Below are positions 7,158 to 15,600 of a stretch of 24,025 nt of DNA, piece after piece. Source of the stretch: BRH-c25 sp964574195 (GTDB taxonomy: Bacteria > Bacillota > Clostridia > Lutisporales > Lutisporaceae). Numbering within the stretch: the first letter of the stretch is position 1; every line of letters begins with the position of its first letter. The DNA is taken from assembly GCA_964574195.1 (NCBI GenBank), contig CAZNMO010000052.1, positions 1-24,025 on the forward strand. The letters are read 5' to 3'. The notes below the pieces were generated by a model. That model was not told the origin of the DNA and searched no databases. It worked only from the letters and a program-made list of their open reading frames with translations. The translations under genes and the position numbers were made by a program.

Positions 7158-7499
7158 TTATCTGATTTCCTTTATCTTTGCCTTCTTACCTACTCTGTCT
7201 CTCAGGTAGTTAAGTTTAGCTCTTCTTACCTTACCTCTTCTGACTACCTCTATTTTGTCCAATCTAGGTGAGTGTAAAGGGAAGGTTCTTTCCACTCCAA
7301 TACCGTAAGAAATTCTTCTTACTGTAAAAGTTTCTGACAGTCCACCACCCTGTCTCTTCAATACTACACCTTCGTATACCTGAATTCTTTCCCTGTTGCC
7401 TTCTACAACCTTTGCATGCACTTTAACAGTGTCGCCAACATTGAAAACCGGTATATCACTTCTAAGCTGTTCGCCTTCTATAACCTTGATCAAATCCAT
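7158..7499 (-). CDS. rplS: 50S ribosomal protein L19
   Basis: A 113-residue ribosomal protein located at the 30S-50S interface. The sequence contains the family hallmarks: DLIKVIEGEQLRSDIPVFNV, then GDTVKVHAKVVEGNRERIQV, the loop FTVRRISYGIGVERTFPLHS, and the basic C-terminus RGKVRRAKLNYLRDRVGKKA. An open frame extends upstream to 7637, but the ATG at 7499 is correct: GGAGG lies 9 nt upstream and the length is standard. Another ATG two codons earlier (7505) is too close to the ribosome binding site. trmD is immediately upstream, but rplS has its own promoter (7609-7637) and a structured leader, allowing the high expression needed for a ribosomal protein. Confidence 0.97.
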   Translation of the reverse strand: MDLIKVIEGEQLRSDIPVFNVGDTVKVHAKVVEGNRERIQVYEGVVLKRQGGGLSETFTVRRISYGIGVERTFPLHSPRLDKIEVVRRGKVRRAKLNYLRDRVGKKAKIKEIR

Positions 7500-7508
7500 T
7501 GCCATGTC

Positions 7509-7602
7509 CCTCCTTCCATCATAGACGTTCATGTACATAAAATAATCTACATTAAATGTGATTATAAGCTTGGTGCCTTGACAGCGGAACGCCCGTATTA
7601 AC
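7509..7602 (-). ncRNA. Candidate L19 leader (5' regulatory RNA of rplS)
   Basis: Between the rplS promoter and the GGAGG site lie about 90 nt of untranslated leader. GGGCGTTC near its 5' end (7587-7594) can pair with GAACGTCT near its 3' end (7523-7530), closing a domain just upstream of the ribosome binding site. Position and layout agree with the L19 leader known in Firmicutes, an autoregulatory element bound by L19. I assign it from position and the closing stem; I could not check the conserved core. Confidence 0.45.
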
Positions 7603-7608
7603 GTTAAG

Positions 7609-7637
7609 ATTATATCATATGACAAGCCTTTATGCAA
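7609..7637 (-). promoter_or_regulatory. Sigma-A promoter of rplS
   Basis: On the minus strand TTGCAT (7632-7637) and TATAAT (7609-7614) are separated by exactly 17 bp. The site lies 25-50 bp past the trmD stop and about 110 bp upstream of the rplS start, so rplS can be transcribed independently of the rpsP-trmD unit. Confidence 0.8.
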
Positions 7638-7660
7638 ACATAAAATGAATTATATAAGAA

Positions 7661-8398
7661 TTATTTACATTCTTTTTTTATCTTATCCAAAAGCTTCAGA
7701 TCTTCTTTGGACAAATTGGCCTCTGTCAGAAGCTCAGGCCTCTTTTCAAGGGTCCTTTTTAGTGACTGATACCTTCTCCATTTTTCAATGTTCTCATGGT
7801 GTCCGGAAAGCAACACCTCCGGGACCTCCATGTCCCTGAATACGGGAGGCCTTGTATACTGCGGAAATTCCAGCAGGCCTTCGCTGAAGGATTCGATCAT
7901 GTGTGAATCATCCTCCTTTAGTACTCCCGGGATCAGCCTGCAGGTGGCATCTACAACAGCCATGGCTGCTATTTCCCCGCCGGTAAGCACAAAGTCCCCT
8001 ATGGATATCTCTTCATCTACCAGAGCCTCTGTGACTCTCTCATCTATCCCCTCGTAGTGCCCGCATATTATCATGATATTTTTATACCCTGCAAGCTCTC
8101 TGGCCTTTTCCTGATCGAAGGTTTTGCCTTGGGGACTCATAAGTATTGTATGGGGCTTCTCTCCCAGCCTGGAGGCAATGTCCTCTGCTGCGGAGAATAT
8201 CGGCTGGCACTGCATTACCATTCCCAGACCGCCTCCGTAGGGGTAGTCATCTACCTTCCTATGCTTGTTTTCAGAGTAGTCCCTGATATTATGAAATTCC
8301 AGCTCCACTATCTGCTTTTCCGCGGCCCGCCCGATTATGCTTTCCTTCAGCACAGCTTCAAGCATTTCGGGAAACAGCGTCAATACATCTATCCTCAT
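7661..8398 (-). CDS. trmD: tRNA (guanine-N1)-methyltransferase TrmD
   Basis: A 245-residue SPOUT-class enzyme that methylates G37 of tRNAs read with G at position 36, preventing +1 frameshifting. Visible signatures are MRIDVLTLFPEM at the start, DDYPYGGGLGMVM, the SAM-knot segments IICGHYEGIDERV and EISIGDFVLTGGEIAAM, and RLIPGVL. The C-terminal RxRPELL-type helix is present (EKRPELLTEANLSKEDLKLL). The ATG follows the rimM stop directly (TAAATG), implying coupled translation. Order khpA-rimM-trmD-rplS is the conserved Firmicutes arrangement. Confidence 0.97.
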   Translation of the reverse strand: MRIDVLTLFPEMLEAVLKESIIGRAAEKQIVELEFHNIRDYSENKHRKVDDYPYGGGLGMVMQCQPIFSAAEDIASRLGEKPHTILMSPQGKTFDQEKARELAGYKNIMIICGHYEGIDERVTEALVDEEISIGDFVLTGGEIAAMAVVDATCRLIPGVLKEDDSHMIESFSEGLLEFPQYTRPPVFRDMEVPEVLLSGHHENIEKWRRYQSLKRTLEKRPELLTEANLSKEDLKLLDKIKKECK

Positions 8399-8902
8399 TT
8401 ATATCAGACCTTCCGGTAGGCTTACCACAAGCTTCCTGTTCCTTATGTCAATTTCCCTGACAACTTCCTTCAGTGCAGGGATCAGTATATCCTTTCCCTC
8501 TGTCTGCACCACATAGACATCATTGCTGCCGGTCTGCAGCACATCCTTGATCTTACCCAGGAGCAAGCCTTCTTCATCATACACTTCCAAATCTATCAGA
8601 TCGCAGATGAAATATGTATCCTTGGGAAGCTTTACTGCTGATTTCCTGTCAACCTTTATATAGCATTTTCTCAGCTTGTTGGCAGCTTCCTCGGTATCGA
8701 TCCCCTTGAGCTTCATTATTAGCACATTGCTCTGAAACTTGATCTCTTCCACCACATATTTTATCAGCTGGTCATTTTCCTCAACAAAAATTTCTTTTAG
8801 CTTTCTGAATCGGCTCACATCATCGGTCAGAGGATATACCTTGACCTCTCCCTTAAAGCCGTGAATATTTATTATCTGACCTATGCTTAGATATTCGAGC
8901 AT
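8399..8902 (-). CDS. rimM: 16S rRNA processing / ribosome maturation factor RimM
   Basis: A 167-residue 30S assembly factor that binds protein S19 and helps mature the 16S 3' domain. The N-terminal RimM domain begins IGQIINIHGFKGEVKVYPLT and includes LKGIDTEEAANKLRKCYIKV; the C-terminal PRC-barrel domain includes YFICDLIDLEVYDEEG, GKIKDVLQTGSNDVYVV and ILIPALKEVVREIDI. Length is typical. A GGGTG purine-rich site precedes the ATG. It is separated from khpA by 109 bp with two hairpins and runs directly into trmD. Confidence 0.95.
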   Translation of the reverse strand: MLEYLSIGQIINIHGFKGEVKVYPLTDDVSRFRKLKEIFVEENDQLIKYVVEEIKFQSNVLIMKLKGIDTEEAANKLRKCYIKVDRKSAVKLPKDTYFICDLIDLEVYDEEGLLLGKIKDVLQTGSNDVYVVQTEGKDILIPALKEVVREIDIRNRKLVVSLPEGLI

Positions 8903-8920
8903 AATATCACACCCTTACAG

Positions 8921-8987
8921 CATGCCTGAGCGGCATGACAAATTGGCTGAAAGGCCGTTTCAACAATTAAGGTAAAACGGCCTTTCA
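8921..8987. repeat. Two hairpins in the khpA-rimM spacer
   Basis: A 13 bp perfect stem (TGAAAGGCCGTTT at 8948-8960 with AAACGGCCTTTCA at 8975-8987, 14 nt loop) is followed in the direction of transcription by a 6 bp stem (8921-8926 with 8932-8937, 5 nt loop). Neither is followed by a T run, so they are not ordinary terminators. They may be RNA processing or stability elements or a dispersed repeat. Confidence 0.6.
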
Positions 8988-9011
8988 ACAAAATGAATCA
9001 TTGTAGCATTA

Positions 9012-9239
9012 TTATATTATCTCTACAATTACCTTTTTATCCAGCTTTGCTGCACTGGACTTTACAACGGCTCTTATCGCTCTTGCGATCCTTCCGTTCT
9101 TTCCTATAACCTTACCCATGTCCTCAGGAGCTACTGAAAGCTCAAGTATTATTGACCTGTCGCTTTCAGTTTCTTTAACCTTGACCATCTCAGGGTAATC
9201 TACAAGGGCTTTTGCAATTACTTCAACCAACTCTTTCAA
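9012..9239 (-). CDS. khpA: KhpA, KH-domain RNA-binding protein (YlqC)
   Basis: A 75-residue single KH domain protein. The RNA-binding GxxG loop is GKNG at residues 46-49 within GKVIGKNGRIARAIRAVV. KhpA family proteins dimerise with KhpB/Jag and affect cell elongation and RNA metabolism; khpB is not in this window. The start is called as a TTG at 9239, because AGGAG lies 8 nt upstream and the protein then begins MKELVEVIAKALVDYPE, the usual family N-terminus. A GTG at 9248 is only 1 nt from the same AGGAG and is unlikely. It lies 33 bp after rpsP. Confidence 0.93.
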   Translation of the reverse strand: MKELVEVIAKALVDYPEMVKVKETESDRSIILELSVAPEDMGKVIGKNGRIARAIRAVVKSSAAKLDKKVIVEII

Positions 9240-9272
9240 TTGCAACACTCCTAATGGATATTTGGTTCACTA

Positions 9273-9521
9273 TTAAGCCTCGATTATACCGCTCTGCTTT
9301 AAAAGCCTTCTAACTGTATCTGATGGCTGTGCGCCTGTCTGAAGCCACTTCTTGGCCTTTTCAGCATCTATCTTAACTTCTGCTGGTGTTGATACAGGAT
9401 TGTAGTATCCAATTTCCTCAATGAATTTACCATCTCTTGGGGATCTTGAATCAGCAACTACCAATCTATAGAAAGGTGCTTTTTTAGCTCCCATCCTCTT
9501 TAATCTGATTTTAACTGACAT
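9273..9521 (-). CDS. rpsP: 30S ribosomal protein S16
   Basis: An 82-residue ribosomal protein that stabilises the 16S 5' domain. It contains the conserved MSVKIRLKRMGAKKAPFYRL start, VADSRSPRDGKFIEEIGYYNP, and the C-terminal DAEKAKKWLQTGAQPSDTVR. The ATG at 9521 is preceded by AGGAGG with 8 nt spacing; an in-frame GTG three codons upstream overlaps that site and is rejected. It follows ffh by 31 bp and probably shares its transcript, the usual Firmicutes arrangement. Confidence 0.97.
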   Translation of the reverse strand: MSVKIRLKRMGAKKAPFYRLVVADSRSPRDGKFIEEIGYYNPVSTPAEVKIDAEKAKKWLQTGAQPSDTVRRLLKQSGIIEA

Positions 9522-9552
9522 TGAATTCACCTCCTTGCAAAATTAATATCAT

Positions 9553-10893
9553 TTATCTAAAGAAGGGCATTTTCTTTTTGCCTTTCTTCATATCTTTTTC
9601 CATGCCTGCAAACTGTTTCATCATCTTCTTGGACTGTTCGAAGTTCTTCATGACCCTGTTGACTTCCTGTATACTGGTACCGCTGCCTGCAGCGATTCTT
9701 TTTCTTCTGCTGCCGTTTATTATGTCAGGATTCTGCCTTTCTTTCTTGGTCATGGACCTGATTATGGCCTCAACCCTGACCAGTTCCTTTTCATCGACCT
9801 CCATGCCCTTAAGCTTGCTGGAATTCATTCCTGGTATCATCTCAAGCAGGGAGCTCATCGGTCCCATTTTCTTCATCTGCTGAAGCTGATCAAGGAAGTC
9901 GTCGAAAGTAAACTGCTGTGTCCTGATCTTTTTCTCCAGCTCAAGGGCTTTCTTCTCATCGAAGGCTGACTGGGCTTTCTCAATAAGACTGAGCACATCG
10001 CCCATTCCAAGTATCCTTGATGACATCCTGTCCGGATGGAAAGGTTCCAGATCATCCAGCTTTTCACCCATACCGGCGAATTTTATAGGCTTTCCTGTTA
10101 TGGCCTTTACTGATAATGCAGCACCGCCTCTGGTATCACCGTCAAGTTTGGTAAGTATGACACCGTCTATTCCCAGTTTTTCATTGAAGCTCTCTGCTAC
10201 ATTAACAGCATCCTGACCTGTCATTGCATCGACTACAAGAAGTATTTCGGTAGGCCTTATATTCTTCTTTATTTCTTCCAGCTCGCCCATAAGCTCCTCA
10301 TCAATGTGGAGACGGCCGGCTGTATCTATTATTATCAAATCGTTGCCGTTTTTCTGGGCATGGGCTACCGCTGCTTTTGAAATATCAACGGGATCCACCT
10401 TGTCTCCCATGTTGAATACTTCCACATCCACCTGTCCGCCTACCACTTGCAGCTGTTTGATAGCTGCGGGCCTGTATACGTCACAGGCAACAAGCAGAGG
10501 ATTTTTTCCCTGTTTCTTCATGACCAGCCCAAGCTTCCCACAGGTAGTTGTCTTACCAGCACCCTGGAGGCCAACCATCATGAGTATAGTCGGAGGCTTG
10601 GAGGAAAACATTATTTTGCTGTTGGTATTTCCCATCAGCTCTGTCATCTGTTCATTGACTATCTTAATGACCTGCTGTCCGGGCGTAAGGCTTTCCAATA
10701 CTTCTGCCCCAATTGCCCTTTCAGTGACCTTGTTTATAAAATCCTTGACCACCTTGAAGCTGACGTCGGCTTCCAATAAGGCCATTTTTACTTCCCTCAT
10801 GGCGTCCTTTACGTCTTTTTCATTTAGTTTACCTGCGCCTCTCAGCTTCTTCAGAGTCTGTTGCAGCTTATCCGCCAAACCTTCAAATGCCAA
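9553..10893 (-). CDS. ffh: Signal recognition particle protein Ffh (SRP54)
   Basis: A 446-residue SRP GTPase that binds signal sequences of nascent membrane proteins and hands ribosomes to FtsY. Domains: N domain 1 to ~90; G domain with G1 GLQGAGKTTT (~108-117), DTAGR (~190-194) and TKLDGDTRGG (~248-257); and the methionine-rich M domain from ~300, carrying the 4.5S/scRNA-binding SRRKRIAAGSGTSIQEVNR. The start is called as TTG at 10893, giving MAFEGLADKLQQ as in B. subtilis, with GAGG 8 nt upstream; a GTG three codons earlier overlaps that site. The M domain ends in a basic tail (KKGKKKMPFF). It is 27 bp after ylxM and likely cotranscribed. Confidence 0.97.
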   Translation of the reverse strand: MAFEGLADKLQQTLKKLRGAGKLNEKDVKDAMREVKMALLEADVSFKVVKDFINKVTERAIGAEVLESLTPGQQVIKIVNEQMTELMGNTNSKIMFSSKPPTILMMVGLQGAGKTTTCGKLGLVMKKQGKNPLLVACDVYRPAAIKQLQVVGGQVDVEVFNMGDKVDPVDISKAAVAHAQKNGNDLIIIDTAGRLHIDEELMGELEEIKKNIRPTEILLVVDAMTGQDAVNVAESFNEKLGIDGVILTKLDGDTRGGAALSVKAITGKPIKFAGMGEKLDDLEPFHPDRMSSRILGMGDVLSLIEKAQSAFDEKKALELEKKIRTQQFTFDDFLDQLQQMKKMGPMSSLLEMIPGMNSSKLKGMEVDEKELVRVEAIIRSMTKKERQNPDIINGSRRKRIAAGSGTSIQEVNRVMKNFEQSKKMMKQFAGMEKDMKKGKKKMPFFR

Positions 10894-10920
10894 ATTTCTC
10901 ACCTCTTCACTGTGGGGTCG

Positions 10921-11277
10921 TTAATTAATATTATTTATATATTCTTTTATTTCCATCAACTTTTCATTAATTTCATTTTTGCTCAAGTGCTCTTCATTTA
11001 TAAGCTCATCCAGCATCTTTTGCAACTTCTCCATGCCTTCCTTCTGCTTTACAAAGCGATCCACAAGCCCCAGCTTTTCTTCATATTCAAAAAGTGTCTT
11101 TTCTGCCCTTTTAAGGGTATCGTACACGCCTTGTCTGCTTATGGCCTGCTGTTCGGATATCTCTCCCAGTGAAAGGTCATTGTTGTAGTACATGTCAACT
11201 ATCTCAATTTGTTTATCGGTAAGCAGTTGACCGTAGAAATCGAACAAAAGTGCTATTTGTACAAGCTTGTCATACAT
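10921..11277 (-). CDS. ylxM: YlxM-family HTH protein, SRP-associated
   Basis: A 118-residue UPF0122/YlxM protein. The N-terminal FDFYGQLLTDKQIEIVDMYY and the helix-turn-helix SLGEISEQQAISRQGVYDTL followed by KRAEKTL are the family signature and resemble region 4 of sigma factors. The C-terminal half is a charged coiled-coil. YlxM is coupled to ffh in most Firmicutes, and in streptococci it is reported to bind SRP components. The ATG at 11277 has GAGGG 6 nt upstream; an ATG two codons earlier is too close. The promoter in front overlaps a perfect palindrome that could be bound by an HTH protein, possibly YlxM itself. Confidence 0.92.
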   Translation of the reverse strand: MYDKLVQIALLFDFYGQLLTDKQIEIVDMYYNNDLSLGEISEQQAISRQGVYDTLKRAEKTLFEYEEKLGLVDRFVKQKEGMEKLQKMLDELINEEHLSKNEINEKLMEIKEYINNIN

Positions 11278-11289
11278 AAACATCCCTCT

Positions 11290-11333
11290 TAAAATATCAA
11301 TGTAAAGGTCTAAACCTTTACATTGATATTTTA
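11290..11333. promoter_or_regulatory. Perfect 20 bp palindrome, operator-like, before ylxM-ffh
   Basis: Bases 11290-11309 and 11314-11333 are perfect complements (20 bp) around a 4 nt centre (CTAA); the core is AATGTAAAGGT and its complement. The -10 box of the ylxM promoter (11328-11333) is the outer end of one arm, so a protein bound here would block transcription. The ylxM ribosome binding site begins just after the palindrome. No long T run follows, so a terminator role is unlikely; ftsY ends 35 bp upstream. Confidence 0.75.
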
Positions 11334-11356
11334 TATTAATGTATTATATTTGTCAA
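11328..11356 (-). promoter_or_regulatory. Sigma-A promoter of ylxM-ffh
   Basis: On the minus strand a consensus TTGACA (11351-11356) and TAAAAT (11328-11333) are separated by 17 bp, in the 90 bp between ftsY and ylxM. Transcription would start near 11321, inside the palindrome at 11290-11333. Confidence 0.75.
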
Positions 11357-11367
11357 CCTGTTTTTCT

Positions 11368-12600
11368 CTATTCTTCAAACAACGCATTAACAAAATCCGC
11401 TGCAACAAATTCCTGAAGATCATTGACCTTCTCGCCTACGCCTATAAGCTTGACAGGTATATCCAGCTCTGATTTGATCGCTATTATTATCCCACCCTTG
11501 GCTGTGCCGTCAAGCTTTGTGAGCACCAAACCGCTAATATCCGCCGCTTCCTTGAAAAGCTTCGCCTGTGAGATGGCATTCTGACCTGTGGTAGCATCCA
11601 GTACAAGCAGTGTTTCCCTATGAGCCTCAGGATACTCCCGCTCTATCACCCTGGATATCTTCTTCAGCTCATCCATAAGATTCTTTTTGTTATGAAGCCT
11701 TCCTGCGGTGTCACATATCAGCACATCGGCCTTTTTTGACTTTGCTGAGTTTATTGCATCATAGATCACTGCTGCCGGGTCCGCACCTTCCTGATGCTTG
11801 ATGAGGTCGACGCCTACCCTGCCCGCCCATATTTCCAGTTGGTCAATGGCCGCTGCCCTGAAGGTGTCTGCCGCAGCTATTATGACTTTATTGCCAGACT
11901 TCTTGAGCTTTGATGCGATCTTACCTATAGAGGTAGTCTTCCCGACCCCGTTTACACCTATTACAAGTATTATTGCCGGTGTTTTCTCACCTATCTTGTT
12001 GTTGCTTTCACCCATTATGTTGAGTATTTCCTGCTTCAGTATATCCTTGACTGCTGCAGGTTCCTTTATGTTCTGGTCCTTTACGCTCCTCCTGACATTG
12101 TCAAGTATCTGTATTGTGGTTGAGACCCCGACATCAGAGGTTATAAGTATCTCTTCCAGTTCTTCAAAAAGCTCCTCATCAACGCTCTTGAAGTTCGATA
12201 GCACATCATTGATCTTCTCAGTGATATTCTTTCTTGTCTTGAAGAGGCCTTCCTTCAGTCTTGTGAAGAAATTACCCTTTTCTTCAGCTTCAGCTTCCTC
12301 TTCCACTTCCATTTCTTCATATTGCTCTTCGTCCGCTTCCTCTGCTGTCACAGGTTCAACGGCCTGTAGTTCAGGTGCTTCTACCTTATCCAGTATTTTC
12401 TCCGGTTCCTGTTCTTTAGCCTTTTCAGGCTTCTTTACAGGTGTCTCATCCTCTGCTTCTCCTGATTCTTCAAGCAATATGGCTTCTATCTCTTCATCAG
12501 AAAGCTGTTCTTCAGCTTCCTCAAGCATCTCCTCCTGCTGGGCTCCGTCATTTTCCTCCGTATTGCCCTTTCCAAACAGCTTTTTAAAAAATCCTGCCAT
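11368..12600 (-). CDS. ftsY: SRP receptor FtsY
   Basis: A 410-residue receptor that docks SRP-ribosome complexes to the membrane. After MAGFFKKLFGKG the first ~108 residues are very acidic (runs of E with a 'VEEEAEAEE' segment), matching the A domain of longer FtsY proteins. The membrane-binding amphipathic stretch GNFFTRLKEGLFKTR follows at ~109-123, then the N domain and G domain: G1 GVNGVGKTTS (215-224), DTFRAA (245-250), DTAGR (297-301), TKLDGTAKGG (361-370). AAAGGAG lies 10 nt before the ATG. It is 49 bp downstream of smc, as in most Firmicutes. Confidence 0.97.
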   Translation of the reverse strand: MAGFFKKLFGKGNTEENDGAQQEEMLEEAEEQLSDEEIEAILLEESGEAEDETPVKKPEKAKEQEPEKILDKVEAPELQAVEPVTAEEADEEQYEEMEVEEEAEAEEKGNFFTRLKEGLFKTRKNITEKINDVLSNFKSVDEELFEELEEILITSDVGVSTTIQILDNVRRSVKDQNIKEPAAVKDILKQEILNIMGESNNKIGEKTPAIILVIGVNGVGKTTSIGKIASKLKKSGNKVIIAAADTFRAAAIDQLEIWAGRVGVDLIKHQEGADPAAVIYDAINSAKSKKADVLICDTAGRLHNKKNLMDELKKISRVIEREYPEAHRETLLVLDATTGQNAISQAKLFKEAADISGLVLTKLDGTAKGGIIIAIKSELDIPVKLIGVGEKVNDLQEFVAADFVNALFEE

Positions 12601-12649
12601 TCATCCTACGCTCCTTTGGTGATTATTATATAATGTTCGCCTTTACCAA

Positions 12650-15600
12650 TCAGCTTACCTTGTCCTCCAGCTTGACCGATACAAGCTTTGATATCCCGTT
12701 TTCCTCCATGCTGACACCATACAGGCAATCTGCCGATTCCATGGTGCCTTTCCTGTGGGTCACTATTATAAACTGTGTAGTTACCGAGAAATTTACCAGA
12801 AACTCTGCATACCTGTCTACGTTGGCGTCATCCAGCGCGGCATCTATCTCATCCAGTACGCAGAAGGGCGCCGGCTTCATTTTCAGTATGCCGAAAAGCA
12901 ATGCTATTGCTGTCAGGGCTCTTTCTCCCCCTGAAAGCAGCATAAGGTTCTGAAGCTTCTTTCCCGGCGGCTTGGCTATTATCTCGATTCCCGATTCCAG
13001 GACATTTTCCTCGTCTGAGAGCACCAACTCTGCATGTCCGNNNNNNNNNNTTCATGCTCTCTGCAATTTCTGCAATTACACCGATAAGGTTATCACGGGC
13101 CTTGGTAAGGTCTTCCACCTGCACGCTGAGGAAGCTATGACGCTCATACAGTCTTTCATATTCCTCGATAGCATTTACATTTACAGTGCCCATTTCTCTT
13201 ATCTCATTTTTCAACTCTTCGCAGCGCCTGGAAGCCCACGTGAGGCTTAAGCCTTCATCCTTGAATTCCTGTGCTCTGTTGTAATTCATGTCATAGGTCT
13301 CAAGAAGCTTCAGCTCTGTATTCTCCAGCTCTACTTCTATCCTGGCATACTGCATTTCAGCCTTGTGCAAGTCTCCCTGCAAGGCAGCAATATCCCTACC
13401 CAGCTCTTTTTCATCTGTTTCTGCCTTCTGCAGCTCTTCATTGCGCTGTAGCTTTTCCTTCTCCATTTCGGACAGCCTTGCATGCTTCTCAGCCGCTTCC
13501 CGGACCGCACCTTCTATATCGGATTTTTTGACCTCATAGTCTGCAGTCAGAACATTTATCTCAGCTTCTTCATTCTGTATCTCCAGCTGATTGGCGCTGA
13601 TTTCCGCATCCAGGTCCTTCATTCTTTCCTCCATATCCCTAATGGAGCTTTCTGTCGTCTTTTTATTATGTTCAACGGTTGCCAGTTTAATTTTCAGTTC
13701 TGTTATTTCCTCATTATATAGATCCCGCACTTCCTTGAACTGCTTCATTTGCTCCTGCAGCCCGGTGATCTCCGCTTCCACCTCAGATTTTTCCTTATCA
13801 ACGGCTTCTGCCTTTTTCATATTATCAAGCATTATACCGTCGGCTTCCGCATATTCCTTGTCCAGATCCGCAAGATCCTTGTTGTTTATGGATACCCTGT
13901 CCTGTATGACCTGCATGTCGTTCTTAATATTTTCACATTTATTCCTGTAATTGTTTATATCTATCTGCATCGAATGCAGCAGCTCGGTATTGAAGTCAAT
14001 ATCGCCGCTGATTTCAACACTTTGTTTTTCCAGCAGCTCCAGCTTCGATTTCATCTCGTCCAGTTCCTGCTGCTTTGCAGCCTGCTGTTTTTTCAAGGCT
14101 TCTATCTCACTTTTTCTTGTCAATACGGAACTGGATGAAGACTGAAGGCTGCCGCCAGTCATCGAGCCTCCTGCATTTATTATTTCACCGGCAAGAGTAA
14201 CTATTTTGTACTCGTAGCCTGCTTTTCTCGCCAGGGCAATAGCCGCATCAATATCCCTAACCACAGCAGTTCTGCCCAGCAGATTCTTCATTATGCCGTC
14301 TATTTTGCTATCATAGCCTATAAGGTCTGAAGCTACACCTATAAAGCCATCCAATCCAAAGTTCTGCTTTTCACGGTCGTTGAAGTGTCTGGGCTTTACA
14401 GAGCTGATGGGCAGGAAGGTAGCCCTTCCTATCCTATTATCCTTAAGATATTCTATAAGCAGCTTGGCATCGTTTTCAGAATCTGTCACGATGCTTTGAA
14501 CAGAACCGCCAAGGGCGATCTCAACTGCTGTAACATATTCCTGGGGTACCTTGATCATTTCCCCTACTACTCCGCAGAATCCTTTTGTTATCTTGTGAAA
14601 ATCCGTCATAAGGACTTTAACTGCCCTGCTATAGCCCCCATGATCCCTCTCCATGTCCTCCAGGACCTTCAGCCTTGACAAAAGAGCATCTCTTTCGTTC
14701 TTACCGGCTGCTGCCCTTGACTCCAGGGCCTCGAGCCCACTATCAGATTCCTGCTTCCTGACTCTTAGCTCCTCTATCTGTTGCTTACGCTCTTCTATCT
14801 TTTTTCCGAAATCCGCCAATTCCTCCGCAGACCTGGCATACTGCTTCTCCTTGTCCTTGTACTGCAGCTCCAGCAGACTGATGTCGCCCTCCACCTGGCT
14901 TCTTCTCTTTTTGATATTATCGATGAAAGAGTTGGTACTGTTGATTTTACTCTTCAGCTCCGAATAGCTGTTAATAAGGTTTATAAACCGCTGCTGCTTG
15001 TCGCTCAGTCCTGACTCTATATCATTTATGGATCTGAAGCTGGATTCAAATTCTGTTGTCTTCTCATTTATCTTCTCAGTAACTTCATCAAAGGCAGAGT
15101 TCAATTCCAGCAGCTTTGCCTTCTTCTCTTCAACGCTCTTGTCGGTCCTTTCCAGTTCATCCTTAAGCTCAAGGTCTCTTTTGCTCAGCCTGGCTGAATT
15201 CTGGTTAAGGTTCCTGACTCTCTCCTGAAGTACGTTACACTCGCCCTCCAGCTTTTCCTTCCTGTTTTCCAGGCTATGTATATTCTCACTGAGCTCGTTA
15301 AGCTCTGTTTCAAGGGTGGAAAGCAACAGCCTCAGCTGGCTGTGCTTTTCCTCAAGCTGTGTCGAAAGCAGAGTCTTCTCATCAATAAGATTCTGTATAT
15401 CCAGTGCTTCCTGCTTGGATGCAGCCAGCCTGTTACGGTATTTGTCAATATTATTGAGCATCAGGTTTATTTCTATTGCCTTAAGCTCCTCCAGTATGCC
15501 CCGGTAGCGCCTGGCTACTTCAGCCTGTTCCTTCAGCGGCCCTAGCTGAGTCTGTATTTCTTCTATTATGTCTGTTATCCTTATTATGTTCTGCTTTGTC

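Noticed and set aside
7500..7637. N-terminal extension of L19 to an ATG at 7637
   Set aside because: The extension covers the rplS promoter and leader, lacks similarity to L19, and the ATG at 7499 has a GGAGG site at proper spacing.
11798..12622. Plus-strand open frame of 274 codons, very Ser-rich
   Set aside because: Antisense to ftsY; the serine runs are the complement of the glutamate-rich acidic domain codons.
12849..13040. Continuation of the smc frame past the Ns down to 12849
   Set aside because: It is in the wrong frame; the conserved C-terminal SMC motifs are in another frame ending at 12650. The continuation is an artefact of the 10-N placeholder.
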